Source: CAZDXJ01 sp050303615 | GTDB taxonomy: Bacteria; Pseudomonadota; Gammaproteobacteria; Methylococcales; Methylomonadaceae | Direction: 5' to 3' | Assembly (NCBI GenBank): GCA_050303615.1 | Contig: JBNLCC010000061.1 | Coordinates: forward strand, 1 to 64,000 | Length of the DNA stretch: 64,000 bases | Shown: positions 33,381 through 42,871 of the stretch, one piece after another | Layout: the number at the start of each line of letters is the position of its first letter | Numbering within the stretch: position 1 is the stretch's first letter | Made by a program: the position numbers and the translations under genes | The notes under the pieces: model-generated | The model's database searches: none | Told to the model about the DNA's origin: nothing | The model's input: only the letters and a program-made list of their open reading frames with translations

Positions 33381-33899
33381 ATGCCGATGACGATGGCATT
33401 TACGACGGTATTGCCTGCAGTGTTCGGCACGGCACAATGGCTCGGCACTTTCCCACGCATCAGTGCCGGCTTGGATCGCTTTAACGGTTTTGCGCTGCCT
33501 GTATCCGCTAAATTACCATGGCTATTGCCGGGTTTAGGGTACGTCGCTCTAGCCGCAACAGCGGTCTGGCCTGAAAATCTGTTTTGTACACTATGGTTGG
33601 TTCCGTTGTTAGTGATCCCCGGTTTACAGCTGTTTTTTGAGAAACCGTCCTTGCTTGTCGCTATCACTGCCGGTGATTGGCGGCATCCCTGGCTATTGGC
33701 ATCGGCGGGTCTGTTCTGTGGTGTTTTCTGGGAAATGTGGAACAGCCGCAGCGTCGCCCATTGGGTTTATACTGTTCCGTATTTACAGCGTTTCGAGATT
33801 TTTGCAATGCCGCTGGCCGGATATGCCGGCTATTTGCCGTTCGGCATTATCTGCGGCTTATTTGCGGATTATCTATTTAAACAACAGAATTTTTTGTAG
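33381..33899 (+). CDS. Polytopic membrane protein, probably missing its N-terminal half
   Basis: A 172-residue hydrophobic protein with about four membrane segments. The C-terminal motif CGVFWEMWNSRSVAHWVYTVP and FEIFAMPLAGYAGYLPFGI belongs to a family of larger bacterial membrane proteins (about 300 residues) in which a related W-E-x-x-N unit also occurs in the N-terminal half. Here the reading frame is closed by TAG at 33357-33359, so only the second half is present. It may be a remnant or a short variant. It precedes a small membrane protein by 13 bp. Confidence 0.55.
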   Translation: MPMTMAFTTVLPAVFGTAQWLGTFPRISAGLDRFNGFALPVSAKLPWLLPGLGYVALAATAVWPENLFCTLWLVPLLVIPGLQLFFEKPSLLVAITAGDWRHPWLLASAGLFCGVFWEMWNSRSVAHWVYTVPYLQRFEIFAMPLAGYAGYLPFGIICGLFADYLFKQQNFL

Positions 33900-33912
33900 G
33901 AGGAGATCGGCT

Positions 33913-34107
33913 ATGCAAGCAATATTGGAATGGTTGCCGGCTTTACTGTTTGTCGTGGTAATTTACTGGTTTATCATGGATCCGGTGACCGTATTAATTT
34001 TCGCCGGTGGAGTCGCGGTAGTATTGTTATTCGCCAGTGTTGTTTTCAAACTCAAACCTTTGGAATGGATAAAAAGCGTCTTAAGCAAGCTCTTTTCAGC
34101 GCATTGA
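33913..34107 (+). CDS. Small membrane protein of 64 residues
   Basis: A short protein with two hydrophobic segments (LPALLFVVVIYWFIM and VLIFAGGVAVVLLFASVVF) and a basic C-terminal tail (LEWIKSVLSKLFSAH). A very good ribosome binding site (AGGAGG, 33898-33905) precedes the ATG. It is unrelated to known families as far as I can tell. Probably inserted in the inner membrane and cotranscribed with the gene before it. Confidence 0.65.
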   Translation: MQAILEWLPALLFVVVIYWFIMDPVTVLIFAGGVAVVLLFASVVFKLKPLEWIKSVLSKLFSAH

Positions 34108-34181
34108 TCTTTTATAAAATTTGAGGGTGTTTCGTACCGCAAATTTAATTTTTATCCTGCGCGATAGGGAGCGTCAAATGT

Positions 34182-34846
34182 TTACGAACATTTAAGCGCA
34201 CCCTGCAATACGGCATGGGGTATTTTCAGCCTGGTGTCTTCCAGCAGCTCCCTTATACAGGCGTGCAACAGTGTTTCTTCAGGGTCGATAAAACCGCCCG
34301 GTAGCGCCATCGGTCCTATTCCGGGTCTTGCACGCCGTTTCATCAACAACACGTGGCCCGCTTGCACAACAACCGCGTCAACAGTGACAAACACCGGCGG
34401 AGAAGGTACGGCAGCCCTGGCTTGAGCGAATTGCCGTACCATCGATTCCCGGCAGGGTATCAACCTTGATGCTTTGCCACTGCGGAAACATGTTTACAAC
34501 ATAACCGCTGTCATTCCGGCAGTGTCCTATCAAGGCGATTTCAGGCGTTGCCGCCAGGCATGCTTGCACTGCATCACCGACAAGTTTTTGCACCGATTGA
34601 ACGTTATACGGCGATTCAAGTAGCACGTTGACCCGTGCGGCAGCGTGCGAGTCCAACGCGGCTAGAATCATCGCTTCTTTATCGTCAAATGACCAGGGAT
34701 TGCGGTGTGTAAACGGTGAAAATGAAGAACCGCATAAAACAACCATCTGTCCCGAGTGCTCTAGCCCTTGCATGATTACCCGCAGGTAGCCGCTATGGAA
34801 AAGGCTGAAAACGGCCGATAAATACCGTAAAGTGAAATTTTTTCAT
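34182..34846 (-). pseudogene. Remnant of NadM-type NMN adenylyltransferase/Nudix fusion gene
   Basis: Pieces of a bifunctional nicotinamide-nucleotide adenylyltransferase/Nudix protein in different frames. From 34846 the first frame reads MKKFHFTVFIGRFQPF and hits a stop; the following frame continues with HSGYLRVIMQGLEHSGQM and the typical LCGSSFSPFTHRNPWSFDDK. After VDTLPGIDGTAIR about 60 or more residues are missing, and a third frame holds the Nudix domain (VFVTVDAVVVQAGHVLLMKR, GGFIDPEETLLHACIRELLED). It ends prematurely after LQGALKCS. At least two frameshifts, one deletion and a truncated end make this a clear pseudogene of NAD salvage. Confidence 0.85.
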
Positions 34847-35065
34847 CAACAAATCCAAGGTAACTTTATGAAAGCCGTTGCGGGTCTGTATTAATTAATT
34901 AAGTTTTAGTGAGCAGTCTCGTTTTTTTTATATCTTTTGTGGTGTTCAGAGAGCAGAATTATACATTGGGAGCAGGTCGATTGGTTGATGTGAAGTAGAT
35001 GGAATAATTATTATAATTTTTAGCGTATTCAAGGGTATTAGTATCCTTGAGTGGAGGAAAACAAT

Positions 35066-36546
35066 GTGCTGATTTTTAAACGAATAATTGCTATTTTGGT
35101 AGGTTGGGTCTGCGTTTACGGGTCAACTCATTCAGCGTCGGCGGCGATTTTGCCTCCACCGGGTGAAAGTTCTGCTTTGCCGGATAATTTGATCGATCAA
35201 GTCGATATTGAAACCGGTGTTTATAGCCTCGAGGAGGTTCGCATGGCCGGCGGGATAATATTCACAACGTCGCTCAACCGCTTTGACGGTCTCGGTGATG
35301 GTCCGCCGGACATTTTTGATTCGACCCGGTCTTTCCCATTCCGTGGAGACCGGCCAACGCTGCAAACCGGCATGACGGCGATGTTGCGAACCAACGGTCT
35401 TGATGCACGATCCTGTCTGGAGTGTCATGCCATAGTCAGCAGCACGGAAATGCCCCCCAGACATGGTATTGGCGGACATGGCGGCATCAATAACAGTGCA
35501 ATGCCCGGTACGCGATTGCTGGAAGTGGATGATCCTGACGGTAACGGCGTAGTAGATACCACCGGCCGAGTGATCAACCCGCCTTTTTTATTCGGTGCCG
35601 GTGGCATCGAATTATTGGCTAAGGAAATGACGCGCGATTTACAGGTTATCAAGGCATCCGTTGAGAACCAGCCTCAAGGAACCGTTGCGGAATTGATTAC
35701 CAAAGGCGTGCGTTTCGGCACAATTACATCAGCAGGCATAGGAAACCCGGCCATCGTTTCTTCCAACAATAGTTTGGGTATTATGGGGACTTGGTGGTGC
35801 GTCCCTTCGGACGTAAAGGAGAGAATTTTTCCATCCGTGATTTTGACCGGGTAGCTATGGCCTTCCACCTGGGTATCCAAGCTGTTGAGGTATTTGGTCC
35901 CGGCTCCGATGCTGACGGTGACGGGATCAGTGATGAATTGACCATCGGTGAGATGTCAGCCTTAAGCATTTTTCTGGCCACCATCCCTCGCCCTAGAGCG
36001 CAATCTGCAAATAGTGACGCCAAGAAAGGAAAGCAGCTATTTATTAGTATCGGTTGCGCTCACTGCCATATTCCCGAACTTCAAACCGAGAGCACATTCT
36101 TGCACCAGAGCTATCCCGATGCTGCCGCCGATCCGGATGCTAATGTATTTCTCAGTATCGATTTAAGCAAGGAACCGGCAAATTTTAAGAAATCATCGGC
36201 GGGTGGCCTGCGTGTCCCTTTATTCGCGGACCTAAAACGCCACAATATGGGGGAAGAGTTGGCTGAAACTACCGGCGGAATATTGGATCGTTTCTTTACC
36301 ACCGCCCGGCTTTGGGGTATTGCCGATTCAGCACCGTATCTGCATGATGGCCGTGCAGCGACATTGACTGAAGCCATCATGGCCCATGGCGGCGAAGCGG
36401 AAGAGGCGCGGATATACTTTGAGCAGTTGACCGATAGTGAAAGAATTCGGTTATTGACCTTTCTTCGGACTTTGAAACTGCCGAAGCAAGTGGATGTAGA
36501 AAAACTTGAAAAACTAATCAGGGATGGTAAAAACAATCAAGAATAA
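35066..36546 (+). pseudogene. Frameshifted di-haem c-type cytochrome (DUF1111-like oxidoreductase)
   Basis: Two overlapping frames together encode one protein of about 495 residues. The first (35066-35854) has a signal peptide and the haem motif CLECH; the second (from about 35776 to 36546) has CAHCH and the family's C-terminal part (LWGIADSAPYLHDGRAATL). The frame changes near 35780: one frame reads SLGIMGTW, the next reads GDLVVRPFGRKGE, which is what the family has. Adding a single base restores a continuous protein. No other lesion is visible, so this may be a recent mutation or an assembly error. Such proteins are periplasmic di-haem oxidoreductases related to cytochrome c peroxidases. 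Confidence 0.8.
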
Positions 36547-36612
36547 AACCAGACATTTGGGAAGAAGGCGAGCAGCAAGTATTGGGTAAAGATTGATCCA
36601 TCGGAGCCCTGC

Positions 36613-37306
36613 TTAGTGGATATGACGACACTGACTGGTGCGGCTGCCGATTTCTTGTTTGAGTTCTTTTAAGCCCGCTTCGAATTTCCAGCGGGCACCA
36701 TGGTACGCGATGATTGGGGTTACGGAAAGTTCCGAGTCCGTCGTAAGCAGCACCAGCCACTGGGTTTTGCGGAACACCCAAACGACCTGGACAGGACATT
36801 AAAGGGGCTTTAGCAGGACAATCTCGGTATATAGGCCGAAACCTCACGCCGTTTCCCATAGAAATCGACGTGATAGGCTGTTGCCAATAGTTTCAGCCGG
36901 GCTGCCTTTCGCTTACGTTCCCAAGCGTGACCGTACTTGCGGGGCCGTCCACGCTGCCCCGGTTGCTTCGTGTCCGGCAATGCAAACAGGACATGGTTAC
37001 TGCACAAGCGTGACGACAGTTGAAAACGCTCACCAAATGCCCGGCGCACCGGTTTCCATAAACCCGCATTACCAAACCCGCTATCCATCACCCCCAGCAG
37101 CGGTGTGGCGGAAAAAACGGCGCGATACCGATCAATATTTGCTCCGCCTGTTCCAGTTTCGTTTGAAAGCGCACCACGGTGCCTCTGATTTTGGCGGTGT
37201 TCTTCTGCGCTTCGATGGTCTTCTGGGCCAGATAAAAGTGAAAATCTAAAAACAAACAGGCCCAACGGCCTTTAACGCGCTTGAGCGAGCCCACCGCGAC
37301 CGCTTG
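36613..37306 (-). mobile_element. Decayed DDE-transposase remnant of an insertion sequence
   Basis: Fragments of one transposase spread over three frames: AVAVGSLKRVKGRWACLFLD, then VMDSGFGNAGLW and GQRGRPRKYGHAWERKRK, then VVWVFRKTQWLVLLTTDSEL and IIAYHGARWKFEAGLKELKQ, ending in SQCRHIH. This matches the IS4/IS701-like DDE group. There are at least two frameshifts (near 37110 and 36825) and an internal stop. The N-terminal part is lost, as is the C-terminal region. I found no terminal inverted repeats. The 5' boundary coincides with the cut in the BtuF-like gene. Confidence 0.75.
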
Positions 37307-37533
37307 GAGAAGGCGCTGGTACCGACGATATGTTCCGTTGAACGGTCGATGCTTATGTATGACCGTAATGGCGGTGGAATGTAAACGACGCGTTTGGCCG
37401 GCGTGTCCAGGTTGATGATATGGCCGCGCTGATCGGTGACTTGGGTAGCTTTGAGCTGGATCGGGCCGAGCAGGAGCAGGCAAACGGCGAGAATTTTGTA
37501 GTTGAGAGTTCGGGGGGGTATTGAGGTTGTCAC
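37306..37533 (-). pseudogene. 5' fragment of a BtuF/FecB-type substrate-binding protein
   Basis: The first 76 codons of a periplasmic binding protein for iron-chelate or cobalamin ABC import. A GTG start with AAGGA upstream opens a signal peptide (hydrophobic ILAVCLLLLGPI), followed by VTDQRGHIINLDTPAKRVVY, typical of the N-terminal lobe. The sequence becomes transposase-derived after GTSAFS. The rest of the gene is absent in this window, so it is inactive. Confidence 0.7.
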
Positions 37534-37946
37534 GTTAAGTTCCTTCGTTTTGACATGGTTTAATTAATAAAGCTGCGAGAAAGGTAAATTCAGTCGTTGA
37601 AAGTGAATAAAAGCTACATTATAGAGAACCGCTCGTACATATCGCGAACTTGGTTTTCCTATATATTTTGGAATGTATCTACACGGTATACCGGGTGTAT
37701 CTCTTCAGCCGGAACTTACCATATCCATCAAATAGCGCCGTATCCCCGGCCTATTCGCGCTTCCGGCAAGTCCGGTATTTTTACATAAAAAGCAACGGTT
37801 GTCGCCAGTCTTTATTAAGTTCGGGATTTGGAAGCGAAATAGCGGTATGCTGTCACTTGGCAGTGCGAATACGGCGTTGTCCGGTAAAATTAACGCCGGA
37901 GAAATTGCCATGCTGTTTTGCAAGGTCCGGGCAGAGTTCAGGCAAA
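37534..37946. other. Gap of 413 bp
   Basis: No convincing gene. An open frame continues upstream from the hydrolase gene (from 37650) but its translation is not conserved-looking and lacks a start signal, so it was left out. Promoter for the hydrolase presumably lies here. Confidence 0.4.
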
Positions 37947-39152
37947 ATGCGTATGCTAAGTAAGATAGCTCTTTTTTTCATATTGTGTTTATTGATGTTC
38001 AATAGCGGCTGTACATACCGGCAAACTGTGCACGAGAAATATCCCGTATGGGGAGAGGAAATCTATCTGCCCATGCCTAGCCGGAACAATCCGCTGCACA
38101 TGCAATTGCTGGAACCTGATACACCGGATAAAATTTCGGCCTGCCTGTTGATAGTGCACGGTATGAATGAATATATCGGCCGCTATCGCGGCATCGCGGT
38201 GCATTTTGCCGGCCGTTACGTGGTTGCCGGTGTCGATCTGACTGCCCACGGGTTGACCAATCCTGTGCTGCGAGCTGCCCATAATAGTATTATTGGTGGT
38301 GCCGAACAATACGATGTGAGCGATATGTATCTGCAGCAGGCGCAGTTAAGCAATCTACAGCCGATGCGCGACGATCTGGACAGGGCACTCAGATATCTGG
38401 TCGATTATTGCGATGAAAAGGCTGCCGGAAATAAGTTGCCTGTTTTTATTTTATCGCACAGTCTCGGTTCATTGGTGACCGCAAGCTATTTATTACAGAC
38501 CCAAAACAGCATTTTGCAGCATAGAATCAAAGGCGTGATTTTCTGCGGTCCGGCATTTTCCGTTACCCGGGTTCCAAGTTGGCGCGGTTGGCTGCAAAAT
38601 CCGTTGGTGCGCTTTTCGTTTCATACCCATGAGCATTTTCTTGCCCCCCAAAATGAGCCCTTACCGGCAATGCTGTTTAATCAATTGTTGGCGTTGGCTA
38701 GTGTTCCGCTGCAAGACGGCATTGTCGAGTTGTTGTCGTTACCCGGAATGCGATCGGTGTTTTCGCCGACGACTCCCGATTGGGTGGTGAACTATTTATC
38801 GGATTGGGAACCGGAAAGAAAGCGGCACCGCGCCGACAATTATATTATCCGCAGGAGCATATTGCGTTATGTGCTTGCAGTGGAGAAAGAAATTATCCGT
38901 TTCAGAAAAAATATGGATTTATTCGATACGCCTTATCTGCTGATTTATTCGGAACAGGATCCCATTACCCCGGCTTGGGGTAATACCGATTTCGCCGTTG
39001 CGACTCAATACAAACACAGTGATAACAAGCTTGTGCCTTTAGTCGGCGCCAATCATCATGAACAACTTTTTTCATCACCGGCGTTGCGTGAGTACGTGAT
39101 CGAACAAATAGACCGATGGCTGCAACTGCGTTTAAGTCATCCTCAAATGTAA
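37947..39152 (+). CDS. Lipoprotein alpha/beta-hydrolase (lysophospholipase-like)
   Basis: A 401-residue alpha/beta hydrolase attached to a membrane. The N-terminal MRMLSKIALFFILCLLMFNSGC is a lipoprotein signal with Cys in the lipobox. The fold motifs are ACLLIVHGMNEYIGRY (oxyanion side), the nucleophile elbow SHSLGS, an acidic residue in YSEQDPITP and a histidine in ANHHEQLF, giving a full Ser-Asp-His triad. The closest known group is monoacylglycerol lipase/lysophospholipase (PldB-like). Possible role in lipid turnover in the envelope; substrate unknown. ATG at 37953 is an alternative start. Confidence 0.8.
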   Translation: MRMLSKIALFFILCLLMFNSGCTYRQTVHEKYPVWGEEIYLPMPSRNNPLHMQLLEPDTPDKISACLLIVHGMNEYIGRYRGIAVHFAGRYVVAGVDLTAHGLTNPVLRAAHNSIIGGAEQYDVSDMYLQQAQLSNLQPMRDDLDRALRYLVDYCDEKAAGNKLPVFILSHSLGSLVTASYLLQTQNSILQHRIKGVIFCGPAFSVTRVPSWRGWLQNPLVRFSFHTHEHFLAPQNEPLPAMLFNQLLALASVPLQDGIVELLSLPGMRSVFSPTTPDWVVNYLSDWEPERKRHRADNYIIRRSILRYVLAVEKEIIRFRKNMDLFDTPYLLIYSEQDPITPAWGNTDFAVATQYKHSDNKLVPLVGANHHEQLFSSPALREYVIEQIDRWLQLRLSHPQM

Positions 39153-39221
39153 TGATCGGTCAATTTACTGCTAAACTATGACATGTATCCAATTAATTGC
39201 GCAATAAATGCTATGTCGATT

Positions 39222-39650
39222 ATGAATATAAAACATACATTCACCCTGCTGGTTCTGATGCTGGCTGCCTATCCCGCTACGGCATCGATGATGACTTGTA
39301 AACTGACTTACAACCTTGAGGGTTGGTCGATTATATACAAACAGTACAGCGGCGATGGTTTTGTTTCCTGCAGCAACGGACAGCGTGCCAAGGTGAGCAT
39401 TGTCTCCAGAAGCGGTGGCTTGACCATCGGTAAGTCGGAAATTAACAACGGTAAAGGTGTTTTTTCCAAGGTGAAAAATATCAATGAAATCTACGGCACC
39501 TATGTCGCTCTGGACGGCCACGCCGGAGCCACCAAATCCGTTGAAGCGCGGGTCATGACCAAAGGCATCATTTCGTTGGCATTATGGGGAAGGGGGCGCG
39601 GTTTTGATCTAGGCGCTTCGATAGGCGCTTTCTCGATCGAACCAAGATAA
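39222..39650 (+). CDS. Small secreted protein of unknown function
   Basis: A 142-residue protein with a signal peptide (MNIKHTFTLLVLMLAAYPATA-S). The mature part (about 120 residues) has two cysteines that could form a disulfide (MMTCKL and FVSCSNG) and a Gly-rich C-terminus (WGRGRGFDLGASIGAFSIEP). I do not recognise the family. In-frame ATGs at 39183 and 39213 are possible; none of them has a good ribosome binding site. It follows the lipoprotein hydrolase by 69 bp. Confidence 0.65.
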   Translation: MNIKHTFTLLVLMLAAYPATASMMTCKLTYNLEGWSIIYKQYSGDGFVSCSNGQRAKVSIVSRSGGLTIGKSEINNGKGVFSKVKNINEIYGTYVALDGHAGATKSVEARVMTKGIISLALWGRGRGFDLGASIGAFSIEPR

Positions 39651-39754
39651 GGTCGACAGGCGGTAGGAACCGACTTAGGCGGCGCGTCGTTCGCGAGTGA
39701 TCCGCTTTGCCCCGCAGCACGTCGTTACACTATTCTTGCGTCACAGCGCCAGGG

Positions 39755-40516
39755 TTAGTTGGGACAAACCTGCGGTGCAGCGTCTTGCAATAAGTTCAGC
39801 AACTGTACCGCGTTGTAGGGCGCCGCGCCTTCGGCATCATTGTCGAAATACACGTGAACATCGCGGCCTTCATTCAGCCAACGGCGAATTTTGACGGCCC
39901 AATCCTGCAACTCTTCCTGGTTATAGTTTGAGGCATAAGTCCGGCTATGGCCATGCAGACGGATATAAACCAAATCGGTTGTGACCGCAGGCCAGAGCTG
40001 CCAGTCGGCGGCATCGGACTGACATGCGGCCACGCGATATTCTTCCAGGCAGGCGGACACCTCGGGATCGAACCAGGAAGGGTGACGGAATTCGATGCAA
40101 TGCCTGGCGTCCTGCCAAAAATGTAACGCTGCAACAAAAGTCTCCAAGCGAGCGATATTTTTTTTAAATCGTAACGGCAGTTGCCAGAGCACAACCGCCA
40201 ATTTTTCACCGAGTCCCTCGGCGCGCTCTTTTTCCGTTGCGATTGAAGCGAGCGGGTCGATTAGTTTTTTGTTATGGGTTAAATAGCGGTTGCCTTTGAT
40301 GGCAAAACGGAATCGATCCGGTGTTTGCTCTTTCCAGCGCACGAAAGTTTCCTTGCGTTGCAGGCGGTAAAAACTGGCGTTAATTTCGAGTGCGGTGAAA
40401 TGCTGCGCACAAAACCGCAACCACTGGCTGCGGGGAATATTGGCGTAGAAACTATGGCGCCAGCCTGTATAGCTCCAGCCGCTGGTGCCGATATAAAGAC
40501 GGGGCGTGGTGTTCAT
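39755..40516 (-). CDS. DUF72 (YecE-like) protein
   Basis: A 253-residue TIM-barrel-like protein of the DUF72 family. Typical motifs: LYIGTSGWSYTGWRHSFY near the start, FTALEINASFYRLQ, FRFAIKGNRYLTHNKKL, WQLPLRF, CIEFRHPSWF and VYFDNDAEGAAPYNAVQL near the end. No enzyme activity is established for most members. It is a single gene, on the opposite strand to its neighbours. Confidence 0.9.
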   Translation of the reverse strand: MNTTPRLYIGTSGWSYTGWRHSFYANIPRSQWLRFCAQHFTALEINASFYRLQRKETFVRWKEQTPDRFRFAIKGNRYLTHNKKLIDPLASIATEKERAEGLGEKLAVVLWQLPLRFKKNIARLETFVAALHFWQDARHCIEFRHPSWFDPEVSACLEEYRVAACQSDAADWQLWPAVTTDLVYIRLHGHSRTYASNYNQEELQDWAVKIRRWLNEGRDVHVYFDNDAEGAAPYNAVQLLNLLQDAAPQVCPN

Positions 40517-40628
40517 TTTTTTGCTTGTGCTTCATATCGGCATTTTTACTGTGTCATTCCCTGCCAGGGATGACGCTTCCAGTATTCCGCTATTTTGCAA
40601 CCGGCAAATGGATGGCTTGTTGAAGGAT

Positions 40629-41078
40629 TTAACTGCGTGTGCGTTGCTCCCGGTTTTGTTCTTTACCGATCAGGTCGGCAAGGTCTTTTAATTGTTCGGC
40701 AAGCAGATCAAGCAAATCATCCAGGGCGACAATACCAACCAGGGCGCCTTGCTTATCGACCACCGGCATGCGGCGAATGCCTTTTGAGCGCATTTGCTTG
40801 ATTGTATCGATCACATCATCCTCTTCGTTGGCATTGAAGATTTCGGTACTCATCACGTCACCGGCTGTGACTGAAGTTAAATCCGCTCCCTTGGCGACCA
40901 ATTCGATAATGATATCCCTATCGGTTAAAATGCCGATCGGAAAACGCAAACCTTGTTGTTCTTCGACAATCACCACATTGCCGACATGATATTCGCGCAT
41001 CAATTTCGCGATTTCCTGAATTGAGGCATTGCTCTCCGCAATGATTACTTGACGGTTGCAAATTGTTTTTACTGACAT
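40629..41078 (-). CDS. Double CBS-domain protein
   Basis: A 149-residue protein consisting of two CBS domains (about 8-65 and 72-130). Visible motifs include VIVEEQQGLRFPIGILTDRD and VVDKQGALVGIVALDDLL. CBS pairs bind adenosine nucleotides and regulate partner proteins; no partner domain is attached. ATG at 41078 was chosen because AGGAAT lies before it; longer frames upstream lack a signal. Confidence 0.88.
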   Translation of the reverse strand: MSVKTICNRQVIIAESNASIQEIAKLMREYHVGNVVIVEEQQGLRFPIGILTDRDIIIELVAKGADLTSVTAGDVMSTEIFNANEEDDVIDTIKQMRSKGIRRMPVVDKQGALVGIVALDDLLDLLAEQLKDLADLIGKEQNREQRTRS

Positions 41079-41299
41079 GACGATTCCTGATAAGTAAAAA
41101 ATCATATTATACCCCTTCCATTCACTAATGAAGGTAAACGGGGGGCGGGAAATATTTGTTTTTGGTACTTTCCGATGTCGCTTGGTAAGCGACTGCGGAA
41201 AAATCATAAATACCGGTATACTGACTAATTAATTCAACCGGTTTCGCACGCAATGGGCCACAATGAAACCGGCGTTTTTGCAAATTCAACAGGTACTCT

Positions 41300-41917
41300 A
41301 TGAGCGATATAATACCTTGTAAATTAATTACTTGGGACGATTTTTATCATCTTTGCCGGATTCTGGCGCGGCAGGTACGTGATTCGGGTTATCACGTCGA
41401 CATGATTGTGGCGATTGGCCGGGGCGGGTATTTTCCGGGCCGGATTTTATCGGACATGCTGAATGTCAAAAATTTAACCAGTTTTAAAATCGAGCACTAT
41501 GCCAGTGCGCAAAAGTCACAGGCCGCGCTTGTTAAATATCCGTTGTCCGCCAAAGTCGACCAACAACGCATCTTATTGGTCGATGACGTCAGCGACTCCG
41601 GCGATACATTTCATGTAGCATTAAAACATGTCAACGAATGCGGTCCGGTTAAAGATATTCGTACTGCAACGTTACATCATAAAACCGTTTCCAGTTTCAA
41701 ACCCGACTATTTCGCGGAAGTAATTACGCAATGGAATTGGCTAATCTATCCGTGGGCGGTGAACGAAGACCTGTCGACCTTCATTCGTTCGTTGCACACC
41801 GCATCGAAAGATGTGGACACCATTCAAAAACAATTGTTTAATAATCATGGAGTAACAATGACGCATCGGCAGATTGAGGATGCGCTGACGCTGATCGATG
41901 CCGACCAGGGCATTTAG
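41300..41917 (+). CDS. Purine-type phosphoribosyltransferase
   Basis: A 205-residue PRT-fold protein. The PRPP-binding loop is ILLVDDVSDSGDT, and the PPi loop region is IVAIGRGGYFPGRIL. The WNWLIYPWAVNEDL segment and overall length fit archaeal-like hypoxanthine/xanthine phosphoribosyltransferases better than E. coli Gpt. The exact substrate (xanthine, hypoxanthine or guanine) is not decided by sequence. The next gene starts 27 bp downstream. Confidence 0.82.
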   Translation: MSDIIPCKLITWDDFYHLCRILARQVRDSGYHVDMIVAIGRGGYFPGRILSDMLNVKNLTSFKIEHYASAQKSQAALVKYPLSAKVDQQRILLVDDVSDSGDTFHVALKHVNECGPVKDIRTATLHHKTVSSFKPDYFAEVITQWNWLIYPWAVNEDLSTFIRSLHTASKDVDTIQKQLFNNHGVTMTHRQIEDALTLIDADQGI

Positions 41918-41943
41918 TTTCGGCTTCGAATAACCTCAAGCTC

Positions 41944-42819
41944 ATGAAAAACACTGAAATTTCGGTCAAGTTGCGGGAAATTGCCGATCTCCTCAAGGAG
42001 CAAGGGGCTAATCCGTTCCGGTCCAATGCGTATCTGCGTGCCGCCAAAACCATTGATCAACTTGACTTGCCGCTGACTGAAATCATCGACAAAAAAGGCT
42101 TTATCGGCTTGGTCGAATTGCCGGCAATCGGCGAGGGGATCGCGCGTTCAATTTTTGAATATGTGGCGACCGGCCGTATGAGCCGTTTGGAGAGCCTGCG
42201 GGGCGGCCACGATCCTATTGAATTGTTTGAGCAGATTCCCGGTGTGGGTCCGAAACTGGCGCACCGGCTGATCGAGGTGTTGCATATCGATACCTTGGAG
42301 GCGCTGGAAATCGCGGCTTACAACGGCCGATTGGCAGCGGTCCCGGGGTTCAGCAAGAATAAAATTGCCATGGTACAGATCTGGCTAGCGCATCTCTTGG
42401 GTTATCGCCGGCTAAAATCCAAACAGCCGACTGAGATTGCTGAGCCACCGGCGGTTTTGTTATTGCGCATCGATTCTCTTTACCGCAGTAAGGCGGAAGC
42501 GGGAGAATTACCTAAATTCGCCCCTAAACGATTCAATCCGAGCGGTACCGCCTGGCTGCCGGTGATGCACGTTACAAAAAAACATTGGCATTTCACCGCA
42601 TTGTATTCCAATACGCCCCGCGCCCATCAATTGGGGCGCACCAAGGATTGGGTGGTCATCTATTTTTATGACGATCAGCATCATGAGGGGCAACATACCG
42701 TGGTTACTGAAATCCACGGAACATTGCTGGGAAAGCGGGTGGTTCGTGGCAGAGAAAAGGAATGCCGCGACCACTACGCCGATCAAACCGGGCAGTCAGC
42801 CAGGGCAGCCGGTTCGTAG
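41944..42819 (+). CDS. PolX-N-terminal-like helix-hairpin-helix DNA-binding protein
   Basis: A 291-residue protein. The first 150 residues look like the 8-kDa and HhH parts of family X DNA polymerases: LREIADLLKEQGANPFRSNAYLRAA and LPAIGEGIARSIFEY, then IPGVGPKLAHRLIEVL and VPGFSKNKIAMVQIW. The nucleotidyl-transfer and PHP domains are absent. The C-terminal half (about 170-290) is a different region with KHWHFTALYSNTPRAHQLG and DWVVIYFYDD. It is probably a DNA-binding protein of unknown role, perhaps in repair. Confidence 0.8.
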   Translation: MKNTEISVKLREIADLLKEQGANPFRSNAYLRAAKTIDQLDLPLTEIIDKKGFIGLVELPAIGEGIARSIFEYVATGRMSRLESLRGGHDPIELFEQIPGVGPKLAHRLIEVLHIDTLEALEIAAYNGRLAAVPGFSKNKIAMVQIWLAHLLGYRRLKSKQPTEIAEPPAVLLLRIDSLYRSKAEAGELPKFAPKRFNPSGTAWLPVMHVTKKHWHFTALYSNTPRAHQLGRTKDWVVIYFYDDQHHEGQHTVVTEIHGTLLGKRVVRGREKECRDHYADQTGQSARAAGS

Positions 42820-42871
42820 TTGCCTGGGGCGAACTGCAAAATTGTTTCTATAACTACGACGAGGACTGGTT

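Noticed and set aside
33314..33487. Short frame with a signal-like start overlapping the truncated membrane protein
   Set aside because: Only about 57 codons, out of frame with the better supported protein, and basic chance-like composition after the hydrophobic part.
37650..37946. Upstream extension of the lipoprotein hydrolase by 99 codons
   Set aside because: It would bury a clear lipoprotein signal peptide in the middle of the protein.
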